Of a stretch of DNA of 12,833 nt, positions 6,346-11,994 are shown piece by piece. The position numbers and the translations under genes were made by a program. Each line of letters starts with the position of its first letter. Position 1 is the stretch's first letter. The notes beneath the pieces are model-generated. The model was not told the origin of the DNA, searched no databases, and was given only the letters and a program-made list of their open reading frames with translations. This stretch comes from CAYYED01 sp964470785 (GTDB lineage: Bacteria > Patescibacteriota > Minisyncoccia > Minisyncoccales > PEYH01). The DNA lies in NCBI GenBank assembly GCA_964470785.1, contig CAYYED010000042.1:1-12833 (forward strand), read 5' to 3'.

Positions 6346-6390
6346 TCGGCGGTTTGTGTTTTATGAACCGCCGAACCATTCTATTTTTTA
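6346..6390 (+). terminator. Rho-independent terminator of the small membrane-protein gene
   Basis: TCGGCGGTT (6346-6354) pairs perfectly with AACCGCCGA (6366-6374) over 9 bp around an 11-base loop, followed by CC-ATTCTATTTTTTA. It lies 14 bases after the stop codon. Confidence 0.85.
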
Positions 6391-6411
6391 CTTTATCCAG
6401 TTTGGGACAGA

Positions 6412-6450
6412 GGTTCCTTTTTTAAAGATTTGGAACCGCTTTTTTTTATT
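6412..6450 (+). terminator. Second tandem Rho-independent terminator
   Basis: GGTTCC (6412-6417) pairs with GGAACC (6432-6437), then GC and a long T-run (6440-6453 with a single A). It lies 20 bases beyond the first terminator and just before the ychF promoter, so it could be a backup stop or end a short stable RNA from 6139. Confidence 0.7.
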
Positions 6451-6458
6451 TTTAAACG

Positions 6459-6467
6459 TGTTAAAAT
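6459..6467 (+). promoter_or_regulatory. Extended -10 promoter for ychF
   Basis: TG (6459-6460), one base, then TAAAAT (6462-6467). No good -35. Placed just after the terminator pair and about 97 bases before the ychF start, so the leader would carry the long hairpin at 6503-6549. Confidence 0.45.
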
Positions 6468-6502
6468 ATAGGAAACAAAGGACAGATAAGTAAAGATAAA
6501 CA

Positions 6503-6549
6503 ATCCCCCTCCTTCTCCCCCTTTCCTAAAGGGGAGGAAGGAGGGGGAT
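6503..6549 (+). repeat. 22-base-arm C/G-rich hairpin in the ychF leader
   Basis: Arms 6503-6524 (C/T-rich) and 6528-6549 (G/A-rich) pair over all but one of 22 positions, with one G-T, around a 3-base loop. The AAGGAGG sequence at 6538-6544, the only Shine-Dalgarno-like stretch before ychF, is fully inside the stem and 19 bases from the ATG. This type of CCCCTCC...GGAGGGG palindrome is a common dispersed repeat in such genomes; another C-rich/G-rich element lies before the gene at 7954. It may act as a repeat-supplied regulatory leader. Confidence 0.7.
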
Positions 6550-6563
6550 GGGGTTCATATATT

Positions 6564-7628
6564 ATGCTTAAAATCGGAATTGTTGGCTTGCCTAATGTTG
6601 GCAAATCAACGTTATTCCAGGCAATTACTAAAAAAAAGGTTGATTGCTCTAATTATCCGTTTTGTACCATAGATCCTAATGTAGGCGTGGTTGCTGTGCC
6701 TGATCAAAGGGTAGACCAATTAGTAGCGACATTACAGTCCCTGAAAAAGATTTATGCTGTTGTAGAATTTATAGATATTGCCGGATTAGTAGAAGGCGCT
6801 CATAAAGGCGAGGGTTTAGGCAATCAGTTTTTAGCCCATATCAGGGAAGTGGACGCAATTATTTATATTTTGAGGGCTTTTACTGATGAAAAGATAATAA
6901 ATACCCGGGAAAAGATTGAACCGCTGAAAGAAAAAGAAATTTTAGACACAGAAATGGTATTAAAAGACCTTGCTTTTGTAGAAAAAAGATTAGGGGATTT
7001 AGAAAAAGAAACCCGTTCGCAAGACAAAGAAGCAAAAAAAGAGCTGGAAATATTTAACAAAATTAAAGACATTCTTGATCAAGGAAAAGTTTTGAGCGAT
7101 TTTTTGTGGAACGAAGAAGAAATAAAAAAAATAAAAGAATATCAATTTTTAACATTTAAGCCAAGATTATACCTGCTTAACGGTAAAGAAGGGGAAATTT
7201 CTAAAGGAATAGCAAAAACATTTATTGAGAAAAATTCTTCTTATTTAATAATGGATATTTTGACCGAGCTTGAATCCTTGGATTTTAGCACCGAAGAAAG
7301 AAAAGCCCTTGGACTTCCCCAAGAGTTAAAATTAAATCAATTAATTAAAAGGGCCTATCGATTATTGGATTTAATCACATTTTTTACCATTAAATCGCAA
7401 GAAACCCGGGCTTGGACCGTAAAAAAGGGGAGTAATGCGCCCCAGGCAGGCGGAGCAATACATACTGATTTTGAAGAACAGTTCATTAAAGCGGAAGTGA
7501 TAAATTGGAAGGACTTAGTTACATCAGGCGGAGTACATGAAGCAAAACAAAAAGGACTTATTCGCTTAGAGGGCAAGGATTATATTGTTCAAGATGGCGA
7601 TGTTTTGGAAATAAAAGCCGGGGCATAA
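6564..7628 (+). CDS. ychF: Ribosome-binding ATPase YchF (Obg/OLA1 family)
   Basis: A 354-residue protein close to the usual family length of about 363. The G domain begins with the P-loop GLPNVGKST (8-16), followed by the switch region, DIAGLVEGAHKGEGLGNQFL with the G3 DxAG motif, and LRAF. In place of the GTPase NKxD motif it has N-G-K-E, in line with the NxxE motif that gives this family ATP preference. A charged helical insertion (about 115-185) is the usual coiled-coil arm. The C-terminal third is the TGS domain (about 270-352: FFTIKSQETRAWTV, the GGAIHTDFEEQFIKAEV region, VQDGDVLEIKAG). YchF binds ribosomes and is linked to translation and stress responses. It appears as a single gene between repeat blocks. 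Start at 6564 matches the family N-terminus exactly. Confidence 0.97.
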   Translation: MLKIGIVGLPNVGKSTLFQAITKKKVDCSNYPFCTIDPNVGVVAVPDQRVDQLVATLQSLKKIYAVVEFIDIAGLVEGAHKGEGLGNQFLAHIREVDAIIYILRAFTDEKIINTREKIEPLKEKEILDTEMVLKDLAFVEKRLGDLEKETRSQDKEAKKELEIFNKIKDILDQGKVLSDFLWNEEEIKKIKEYQFLTFKPRLYLLNGKEGEISKGIAKTFIEKNSSYLIMDILTELESLDFSTEERKALGLPQELKLNQLIKRAYRLLDLITFFTIKSQETRAWTVKKGSNAPQAGGAIHTDFEEQFIKAEVINWKDLVTSGGVHEAKQKGLIRLEGKDYIVQDGDVLEIKAGA

Positions 7629-7637
7629 ATTTCATTT

Positions 7638-7765
7638 TCATTGCGAGAAGCGACCCCGATCCTGCCTGCCCGCAATGCAAGCAAAGCGTTGCAGGCGGAC
7701 CTGCCGGCAATGCAAGCAAAGCGTTGCAGGCGGGTTGAGAGGGAGTGGTGAAGCAATTTCACGTG
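7638..7765 (+). repeat. Composite repeat block after ychF
   Basis: A broken REP-like element: its left end CATTGCGAG (7639-7647) and its inner GAAGCAATTTCACG (7750-7763) are still recognisable, but the tandem 35-base hairpin units (7665-7734) sit between them. This looks like a nested insertion or expansion inside an older REP element. No gene is supported in 7629-7953. Confidence 0.55.
7665..7734 (+). repeat. Two tandem 35-base hairpin units
   Basis: Units 7665-7699 and 7700-7734 are identical except for one arm base and the last base. Each can fold on its own (GCAATGC with GCGTTGC, CCTGCC with GGCGG). They match the unit at 3585-3619 at all but one or two positions over 4 kb away, including some left-flanking bases (CGATC-TGCCTGCC). 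Confidence 0.85.
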
Positions 7766-7770
7766 TCATC

Positions 7771-7852
7771 CGTCATTGCGAGGGTTTTAGCCCGAAGCAA
7801 TCTTACAAATAGATTGCTTCGCCCCTCGCTTTATTCGGGGCTCGCAATGACG
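7771..7852 (+). repeat. REP/MITE-like palindromic element B
   Basis: Perfect 12-bp outer stem: CGTCATTGCGAG (7771-7782) with CTCGCAATGACG (7841-7852). Inside are CGAAGCAATCT (7793-7803) with AGATTGCTTCG (7811-7821), and CCCC...GGGG (7822-7840). Shares the outer GTCATTGCGAG and the whole inner stem with element A at 5777 but has a different third hairpin. Confidence 0.9.
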
Positions 7853-7899
7853 AGAGAGGGACGCCCTTGCAACAACCCGAAAAAACTATACCACTTTTT

Positions 7900-7940
7900 C
7901 TCCCCCTTCTTTGGAGGGGGGAGGATTAAGGAGGGGGAGG
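7900..7940 (+). promoter_or_regulatory. C/G-rich leader with two mutually exclusive hairpins
   Basis: CTCCCCC (7900-7906) can pair either with GGGGGAG at 7917-7923 or with GGGGGAG at 7933-7939. The second choice covers the only Shine-Dalgarno-like sequence (GGAGG within 7930-7940) before the ATG at 7954. The element resembles the ychF leader hairpin and is probably a related dispersed repeat. Confidence 0.4.
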
Positions 7941-7953
7941 TAAAACTACATTT

Positions 7954-8289
7954 ATGAAAATAATCATCAAAAACAATTCCGGGAAAAATATTTTAAATAT
8001 AATGCGTGAAGCCGGCTACAGCCCGAAGGCTCGCCCTTTTAAGGATCATCGTCCGGTGAAAACAGAATTCAGAGAAGGGGAGCATAGTTTTGTTCGGCCC
8101 TTACAGGGCTTGGATTATCCGCGTTTTCATATTTATTTGCAAGAAAACCGGGAAAAAGGTGAAGTTTTTTTAAGTATTCATCTTGACCAGAAAAAACCTG
8201 TTTATCAAAGGGCTCACAATGCAGAATATCAAGGAGAATTAGTTGAAAAAGAGTTAACAAGACTGAAAACTTTTTATGAGAACAATTAA
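7954..8289 (+). CDS. Conserved-type hypothetical protein, 111 residues
   Basis: A small soluble protein with no membrane segment or signal. It starts MKIIIKNNSGKNILNIMREA, then GYSPKARPF, a central FVRPLQGLDYPRFHIYLQ (about 47-64), FLSIHLDQKKPVYQ (about 72-85) with conserved-looking His and Asp, and a C-terminal helix of charged residues. The segment order (N-terminal helix, SFVRPL..YPRFH, HLDQKKP) recalls uncharacterised proteins common in Parcubacteria-like genomes; I know of no assigned function. It heads the co-oriented gene chain, and its 3' end overlaps the zinc-ribbon gene by 14 bases, so the two are probably co-transcribed. The start follows a G-rich leader that may control translation. 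Confidence 0.7.
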   Translation: MKIIIKNNSGKNILNIMREAGYSPKARPFKDHRPVKTEFREGEHSFVRPLQGLDYPRFHIYLQENREKGEVFLSIHLDQKKPVYQRAHNAEYQGELVEKELTRLKTFYENN

Positions 8290-8503
8290 AATTTATTGTC
8301 AGAATTGCAATACTTTACTTTATAAATACCACAAGCAAGGTCTTGGCCATTTAGTTAAGTGCTACAAAGAAAGAATTATAAAGGATTACACTAATGGAGA
8401 TTTAAAGTGTCCGAAATGCGGAGAACAGTTTGCCAGAGAAACAATGGTTTATGGCCAGCCAGCCGATAAAATTATTCAAGGAAAAATTTTTATTAAATCT
8501 TAA
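8276..8503 (+). CDS. Small zinc-ribbon protein, 75 residues
   Basis: Contains two CxxC knuckles, C8-Q-N-C11 and C45-P-K-C48, plus Cys29. The pattern YCQNC near the start and LKCPKCGEQF later is typical of a treble-clef/zinc-ribbon fold binding one Zn(II). The rest is basic (K/R-rich), so nucleic-acid or protein binding is possible. The start at 8276 is inside the previous gene (14-base overlap), and the next gene begins only 2 bases after its stop, which places it in the operon. The function is not recognised; alternative starts downstream would remove the first knuckle. Confidence 0.65.
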   Translation: MRTIKIYCQNCNTLLYKYHKQGLGHLVKCYKERIIKDYTNGDLKCPKCGEQFARETMVYGQPADKIIQGKIFIKS

Positions 8504-8505
8504 TT

Positions 8506-8823
8506 ATGTTAATTGCTATTACATCTTTAGGTCCTAATTTAGATTCTTTAATTGATCCTCGTTTTGGGCGAGCGGCTTATTTTCTGATACTTGATGAAAA
8601 AGGCGAACTTTTAAAAAGTCTTAAAAACCCTGGAAAAGAAGCTTTCAGAGGAGCAGGGGTTTCTGCCGGCCAAATAATTATTGATGAGAAGATAGATGTT
8701 TTAATTACTCAGAACCTTGGACCAAACGCTCTAAGAGTTTTAGAATCTTCAAAAGTTAAAACATTTTTAGTTGAAGAAAATTTAACAGTTAAAAAAGCAT
8801 TTCAAAAATATCAAAATGAGTAG
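8506..8823 (+). CDS. NifX/ORP-like dinitrogenase FeMo-cofactor-domain protein
   Basis: A 105-residue single-domain protein of the Nitro_FeMo-Co family (NifX, NifB C-terminus, orange protein ORP). It has the diagnostic start MLIAITSLGPNLDSLIDPRF followed by GRA, then YFLILDE, an AGVSAGQIIIDEKIDVLIT segment and a GPNALRVL loop. Members carry metal clusters non-covalently; ORP of Desulfovibrio binds a Mo-Cu sulfide cluster. This protein contains no cysteine and no histidine, in keeping with non-covalent cluster holding. It overlaps the next gene, itself carrying the same domain, by 8 bases. No nifH/D/K/B/E/N genes are visible, so a nitrogenase role is unlikely. I infer a cluster carrier or chaperone acting with the MinD-ferredoxin ATPases downstream. 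Confidence 0.88.
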   Translation: MLIAITSLGPNLDSLIDPRFGRAAYFLILDEKGELLKSLKNPGKEAFRGAGVSAGQIIIDEKIDVLITQNLGPNALRVLESSKVKTFLVEENLTVKKAFQKYQNE

Positions 8824-10039
8824 TGATATTTTTAAAAAAGGACAAAAAGCTACTTTAATAGCTGGTTTTACAACCTTGTTTTTTGCTTTAGCTAAAGCTG
8901 TTATTGGTTTTATCTCCGGAAGTATCGTTTTAATGGCTGATGCTGTTCATAGCGGAGCAGATGCTTTTTCTACAGCCACTGCTTGGTTTGGTTTAAAAAT
9001 AGCCAAAAAAGAGCCAACAGAAAAATTTAGATACGGATTTTATAAAGCAGAAAATATAACTGCTTTGATCATATCAGGTTTAATATTTTTTGCTGGCATT
9101 GGAATAGTTCAAGAAAGCTGGAACAAACTGTTTGTTGAATATGAGCTTAGAATTCCTTATTTGGCAATTAGTTTGGCAATTCTTGACGCTATTTTTATGT
9201 TTAAGGTTGGCACCTATGAAATGAAGGTGGGTCAAAAAATAAACTCCCAAAGTTTAATAGCTGATGGCAGAGAATCTAGGCTTCACTTACTTTCTTCTTC
9301 CTTAGTCTTAGTTGGTTTATTAGCTGCTTTTTTAAATATTCCTTATGTAGAGGCTATTTTTGGAATTATTATAGCTTTTGTTATCTTTCAAGCCGGCTTT
9401 GAATCAGCCAAAGATTCCATATTTGCTTTAATGGATGTTTCTCCAAACAAAAAAATAGAAAAAAAGATTGAAAAGATATTAAAAGATAATTTAAAGGGTT
9501 TTCAGGATTTAAAATTAAGAAAATCTGGTCCCTTTATCTTTGGAGAAGTAAAAGCGGAAGTTGAAAAGCAGCTTTTAATAAAAGAAGCCTATAAAATTTC
9601 TTTAGCCATTGAAGAAAAAGTTAAAGAGAAAGTAAAAGAAGTAGATTCTTTCACAGTTTTTTTGGAGCCGCATAAATCAAATATTCATAAGATATGTATT
9701 CCAATTAAAAAAGATTTAGAGATTTCTGAACATTTCGCCAAAGCCAATAAATTTCTTTTTGTGGAAGTGAATAATAAAAAAATAGTGAAAAGAGGATTTA
9801 GAAAAAATCCTTTTAGAGTTAAAAAAATGAGAGCTGGTTTAAAAACAGCCGAATGGCTGGCAGAAAACAATATTGATACAGTGATTACTAGAGAAATAGG
9901 TCCTATCTCTTTGCATTCTTTGAGAGATGAAGCTATTGAAGCCTATCAAACAAAGTATATAAAAGTTAAAGATATTCTTAACAGTTTTTTAAAGGGCGAA
10001 TTAAAAGAATTAACCACTCCAACAAGAGAGAAAAAATGA
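8816..10039 (+). CDS. CDF-family cation transporter fused to a NifX/ORP-like domain
   Basis: A 407-residue fusion. Residues 1-200 are the six-helix CDF transporter, including LMADAVHSGADAFS in TM2 with D42, H45 and D49 as site-A-type ligands, and LIADGRESRLHLLSS in TM5. In typical CDF proteins TM5 reads D-x-x-H-x-x-x-D; here it is D150, E153, H157, an unusual H-to-E and D-to-H swap that still offers metal ligands. Residues about 205-288 are the cytoplasmic dimerisation domain (DVSPNKKIEKKI ... VDSFTVFLEPH). Residues about 290-395 are a FeMo-cofactor-type domain (HKICIPIKK, ISEHFAKANKFLFVEV, NNIDTVITREIGPISLHSL). CDF proteins export divalent metals such as Zn, Fe, Mn or Co using the proton gradient. 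The fusion to a metallocluster-binding domain and the overlap with the stand-alone paralogue point to coupling of metal traffic with cluster assembly (inference). Ends with ATGA overlap into the ATPase gene. Confidence 0.9.
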   Translation: MSSDIFKKGQKATLIAGFTTLFFALAKAVIGFISGSIVLMADAVHSGADAFSTATAWFGLKIAKKEPTEKFRYGFYKAENITALIISGLIFFAGIGIVQESWNKLFVEYELRIPYLAISLAILDAIFMFKVGTYEMKVGQKINSQSLIADGRESRLHLLSSSLVLVGLLAAFLNIPYVEAIFGIIIAFVIFQAGFESAKDSIFALMDVSPNKKIEKKIEKILKDNLKGFQDLKLRKSGPFIFGEVKAEVEKQLLIKEAYKISLAIEEKVKEKVKEVDSFTVFLEPHKSNIHKICIPIKKDLEISEHFAKANKFLFVEVNNKKIVKRGFRKNPFRVKKMRAGLKTAEWLAENNIDTVITREIGPISLHSLRDEAIEAYQTKYIKVKDILNSFLKGELKELTTPTREKK

Positions 10040-10824
10040 AAAAAGTTGCTATTACCGGCGGAAAAGGGGGAACCGGCAAGTCCACTTTAGCTGTTTTAAC
10101 AGCTAGGAAACTAGCCAAAAACAATAAAGTAGTTCTTTGTGATTGCGATGTGGAATGTCCAAATGATTATTTAATTTTGGGGCAAAAATTAGGGCAACTA
10201 AAAGCAAATACTTATGCTGAATTTCCAAAGCTTAATAAAAAAAAGTGCACTAAATGCGGATTGTGTGTAAAGGTCTGCAAGAATAATGCTATTTTTCAAA
10301 AACCAGGAGAATACCCTGTTTTTATCAAAGAGTTATGTTCTGGTTGCGGCGCTTGCCAAGCAGTTTGCCCGGTAGGAGCCATTGAAACGCAAAAAGAAGA
10401 AACAGGTAAGATTTATTTAAATGAAGTAGATAATTTTTTGTTAGTTACGGGGGTAGCTAAAGCAAGGATAGAGGAAACTGGGCCGATTGTTGAGCAAACA
10501 AAAAGTTTTGCAGAGAAAATAAAAGCTGACTATTTAATCCTTGACACAGCAGCTGGCACTCATTGTCCGGTTATTTCTGCTCTCATAAATAGTGATTTAG
10601 CTTATATTGTGACAGAACCAACGCCAATGGGAGCTTTTGATTTAGATTTAATATTGGATTTATGCAAAAAACTAAAAGTGCCTTCAGAAATAATTATCAA
10701 TCAATCTGATTTAGGAGATAAAAAATATATAGAAAGAATAGCCAAAAAGTTTAAAGTAAAGGTTAAAAAAGAAATTCCTTATTCAAGAGAAATAATTGAT
10801 AAATATTCAAAAGGCAAATTATGA
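10036..10824 (+). CDS. MinD-superfamily ATPase with inserted 2[4Fe-4S] ferredoxin domain (first copy)
   Basis: A 262-residue P-loop ATPase of the COG1149 type. The deviant Walker A motif is GGKGGTGKST (8-17) and the switch region carries DCDVECPN (36-43). A bacterial-type ferredoxin is inserted at about 68-116 with two complete cysteine sets, C71-C74-C77...C81 and C101-C104-C107...C111-P. The Walker B/switch II region is ILDTAAGTHCPVI (168-180), where relatives usually have DSPPGxGCPV. Such proteins occur as pairs; in Desulfovibrio two of them belong to the orp locus with the orange protein and a cell-division-related complex. The role is probably ATP-driven handling or reduction of a metal cluster. 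It overlaps both neighbours by ATGA, so translation is likely coupled. All eight cluster cysteines are present. Confidence 0.93.
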   Translation: MKKVAITGGKGGTGKSTLAVLTARKLAKNNKVVLCDCDVECPNDYLILGQKLGQLKANTYAEFPKLNKKKCTKCGLCVKVCKNNAIFQKPGEYPVFIKELCSGCGACQAVCPVGAIETQKEETGKIYLNEVDNFLLVTGVAKARIEETGPIVEQTKSFAEKIKADYLILDTAAGTHCPVISALINSDLAYIVTEPTPMGAFDLDLILDLCKKLKVPSEIIINQSDLGDKKYIERIAKKFKVKVKKEIPYSREIIDKYSKGKL

Positions 10825-11459
10825 AAATAACTATAATTTATGACAATACTGCTTTTGATAAAAGACTAAGAGCTGATTGGGGATTTTCAGCTTTAATTGA
10901 GGCAGGAACAAAAATTTTATTTGATACTGGAGCTAATGGCGAAATTTTACTTGATAATATGAAAAAGCTAAGTATTGAGCCATTGGATATTGACGAGGTC
11001 TTTATATCTCACAAGCACTGGGACCATGTTGGCGGCTTGTCTGCTTTTTTAGAAATCAATCAAAAAGCCAAGGTCTATATTCCGCCATCTTTTTCTTTTA
11101 ACAATGCTATTGTCGTTGGCAAGGCGCAGAAGATTCACGATAATGTTTTTTCTACTGGAGAGCTTGAGGGAATAGAGCAAAGTATGGGTATTTTAACTCC
11201 AAAAGGAATTGTTCTAGTAGTTGGCTGTTCTCATCCTAATATGAAGCTTATTCTGAATACTGCTAAACAATTTGGAAAACTTTATGGTATTATTGGCGGT
11301 TTGCATGGATTTTCTGATTTTGAATTGTTTAAAGATTTAAAATTAATTTGTCCAACCCACTGTACTCAACACAAGGCAGAAATTAGAGATTTTTATCCTG
11401 AACAATGTGTTGAAGGGGGAGCCGGCCAAATTATTGAAATTAATGGAGAAAGAGCTTAA
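10821..11459 (+). CDS. Metallo-beta-lactamase-fold hydrolase (COG1237-like)
   Basis: A 212-residue MBL-fold protein. The metal-binding signature is SHKHWDHVGG (63-72) with H64, H66, D68 and H69; further likely ligands are H138 in VGCSHPN, D35 region LFDTGAN upstream, and a late His (H162 in GGLHGF or H180 in PTHCTQH). The arrangement with GCSHPN and GGLHG matches the group annotated after the methanopterin-pathway enzyme 7,8-dihydropterin-6-methyl-4-(beta-D-ribofuranosyl)aminobenzene-5'-phosphate synthase, whose members mostly have untested functions. Proteins of this group often neighbour MinD-ferredoxin ATPases and NifX-like proteins in anaerobes. It sits between the two ATPase genes, with ATGA overlap upstream and a 17-base overlap with the UDG gene downstream. 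No signal peptide; cytoplasmic. Confidence 0.88.
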   Translation: MKITIIYDNTAFDKRLRADWGFSALIEAGTKILFDTGANGEILLDNMKKLSIEPLDIDEVFISHKHWDHVGGLSAFLEINQKAKVYIPPSFSFNNAIVVGKAQKIHDNVFSTGELEGIEQSMGILTPKGIVLVVGCSHPNMKLILNTAKQFGKLYGIIGGLHGFSDFELFKDLKLICPTHCTQHKAEIRDFYPEQCVEGGAGQIIEINGERA

Positions 11460-11994
11460 AAAAATAAAATACGAGGTTATAAACTGCAAAAAATGTTCCC
11501 TTTATAAAGAGAGAATTCTTCCTGTTATAGGAGAAGGGAATCATCAGGCAAAAATAATGTTAATAGGGGAGGCTCCTGGTTTTAATGAGTCAAAAACAGG
11601 CCGTCCTTTTTGCGGGGCAGCTGGGAGAATTCTAGATGAATTACTTGAGTCTGCCGGCATTAAGAGAGAAGATATATACATTACAAACATTTTAAAATGC
11701 CGGCCTCCAAAGAATAGAGATCCTCAAGAAGAAGAAATAAAGGCCTGTTCTCCTTATTTAGAAAGACAAATTCAGCTTATTAACCCAAGAACAATTTGTC
11801 CTTTAGGAAATTATGCTACTAAGTATATTTTAAAAAAGTATGGTTTAGAAGATAAAATTGATGGCATTTCAAAAATTCATGGCAAAGTTTTTGAAAAAGA
11901 AAAAAGAGTTATTCCTCTTTATCATCCGGCAGTGGCTGTTTATAATGCCAATATGAAAAAAATTCTAAAACAAGATATTAAAAAGATTTTATGA
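11443..11994 (+). CDS. Type-4 (Fe-S) uracil-DNA glycosylase
   Basis: A 183-residue family-4 uracil-DNA glycosylase, which removes uracil from DNA to start base-excision repair. Motif 1 is IGEAPGFNESKTGRPFCGAA (41-60), with the Glu of GEAPG where the family has its key active-site motif. Motif 3 is YHPAVAVYN (160-168). The four [4Fe-4S] cysteines C15, C18, C86 and C102 are all present with normal spacing, including the NILKCRPPKNRDP segment. The start at 11443 gives the family N-terminus MEKELKKIKYEVINCKKC; a longer frame to 11407 is possible but adds unrelated residues encoded inside the MBL gene. It overlaps the MBL gene by 17 bases and the next ATPase by ATGA. Its place between metallocluster genes may reflect its own Fe-S need or simple operon insertion. 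Confidence 0.95.
   Translation: MEKELKKIKYEVINCKKCSLYKERILPVIGEGNHQAKIMLIGEAPGFNESKTGRPFCGAAGRILDELLESAGIKREDIYITNILKCRPPKNRDPQEEEIKACSPYLERQIQLINPRTICPLGNYATKYILKKYGLEDKIDGISKIHGKVFEKEKRVIPLYHPAVAVYNANMKKILKQDIKKIL

Noticed and set aside
3585..7734. CRISPR array from the 35-base repeats
   Set aside because: Only two adjacent units with no spacer between them, plus isolated copies; these are hairpin repeats.
7745..7957. 70-residue plus-strand ORF before the 7954 gene
   Set aside because: Again repeat-derived (SSVIARVLARSNL...GLAMT) and it runs through the second REP element and the G-rich leader.
8506..8823. Evidence for nitrogen fixation
   Set aside because: The FeMo-co domain family is much wider than nitrogenase, and no nif structural or NifB-type radical-SAM gene is present in the window.
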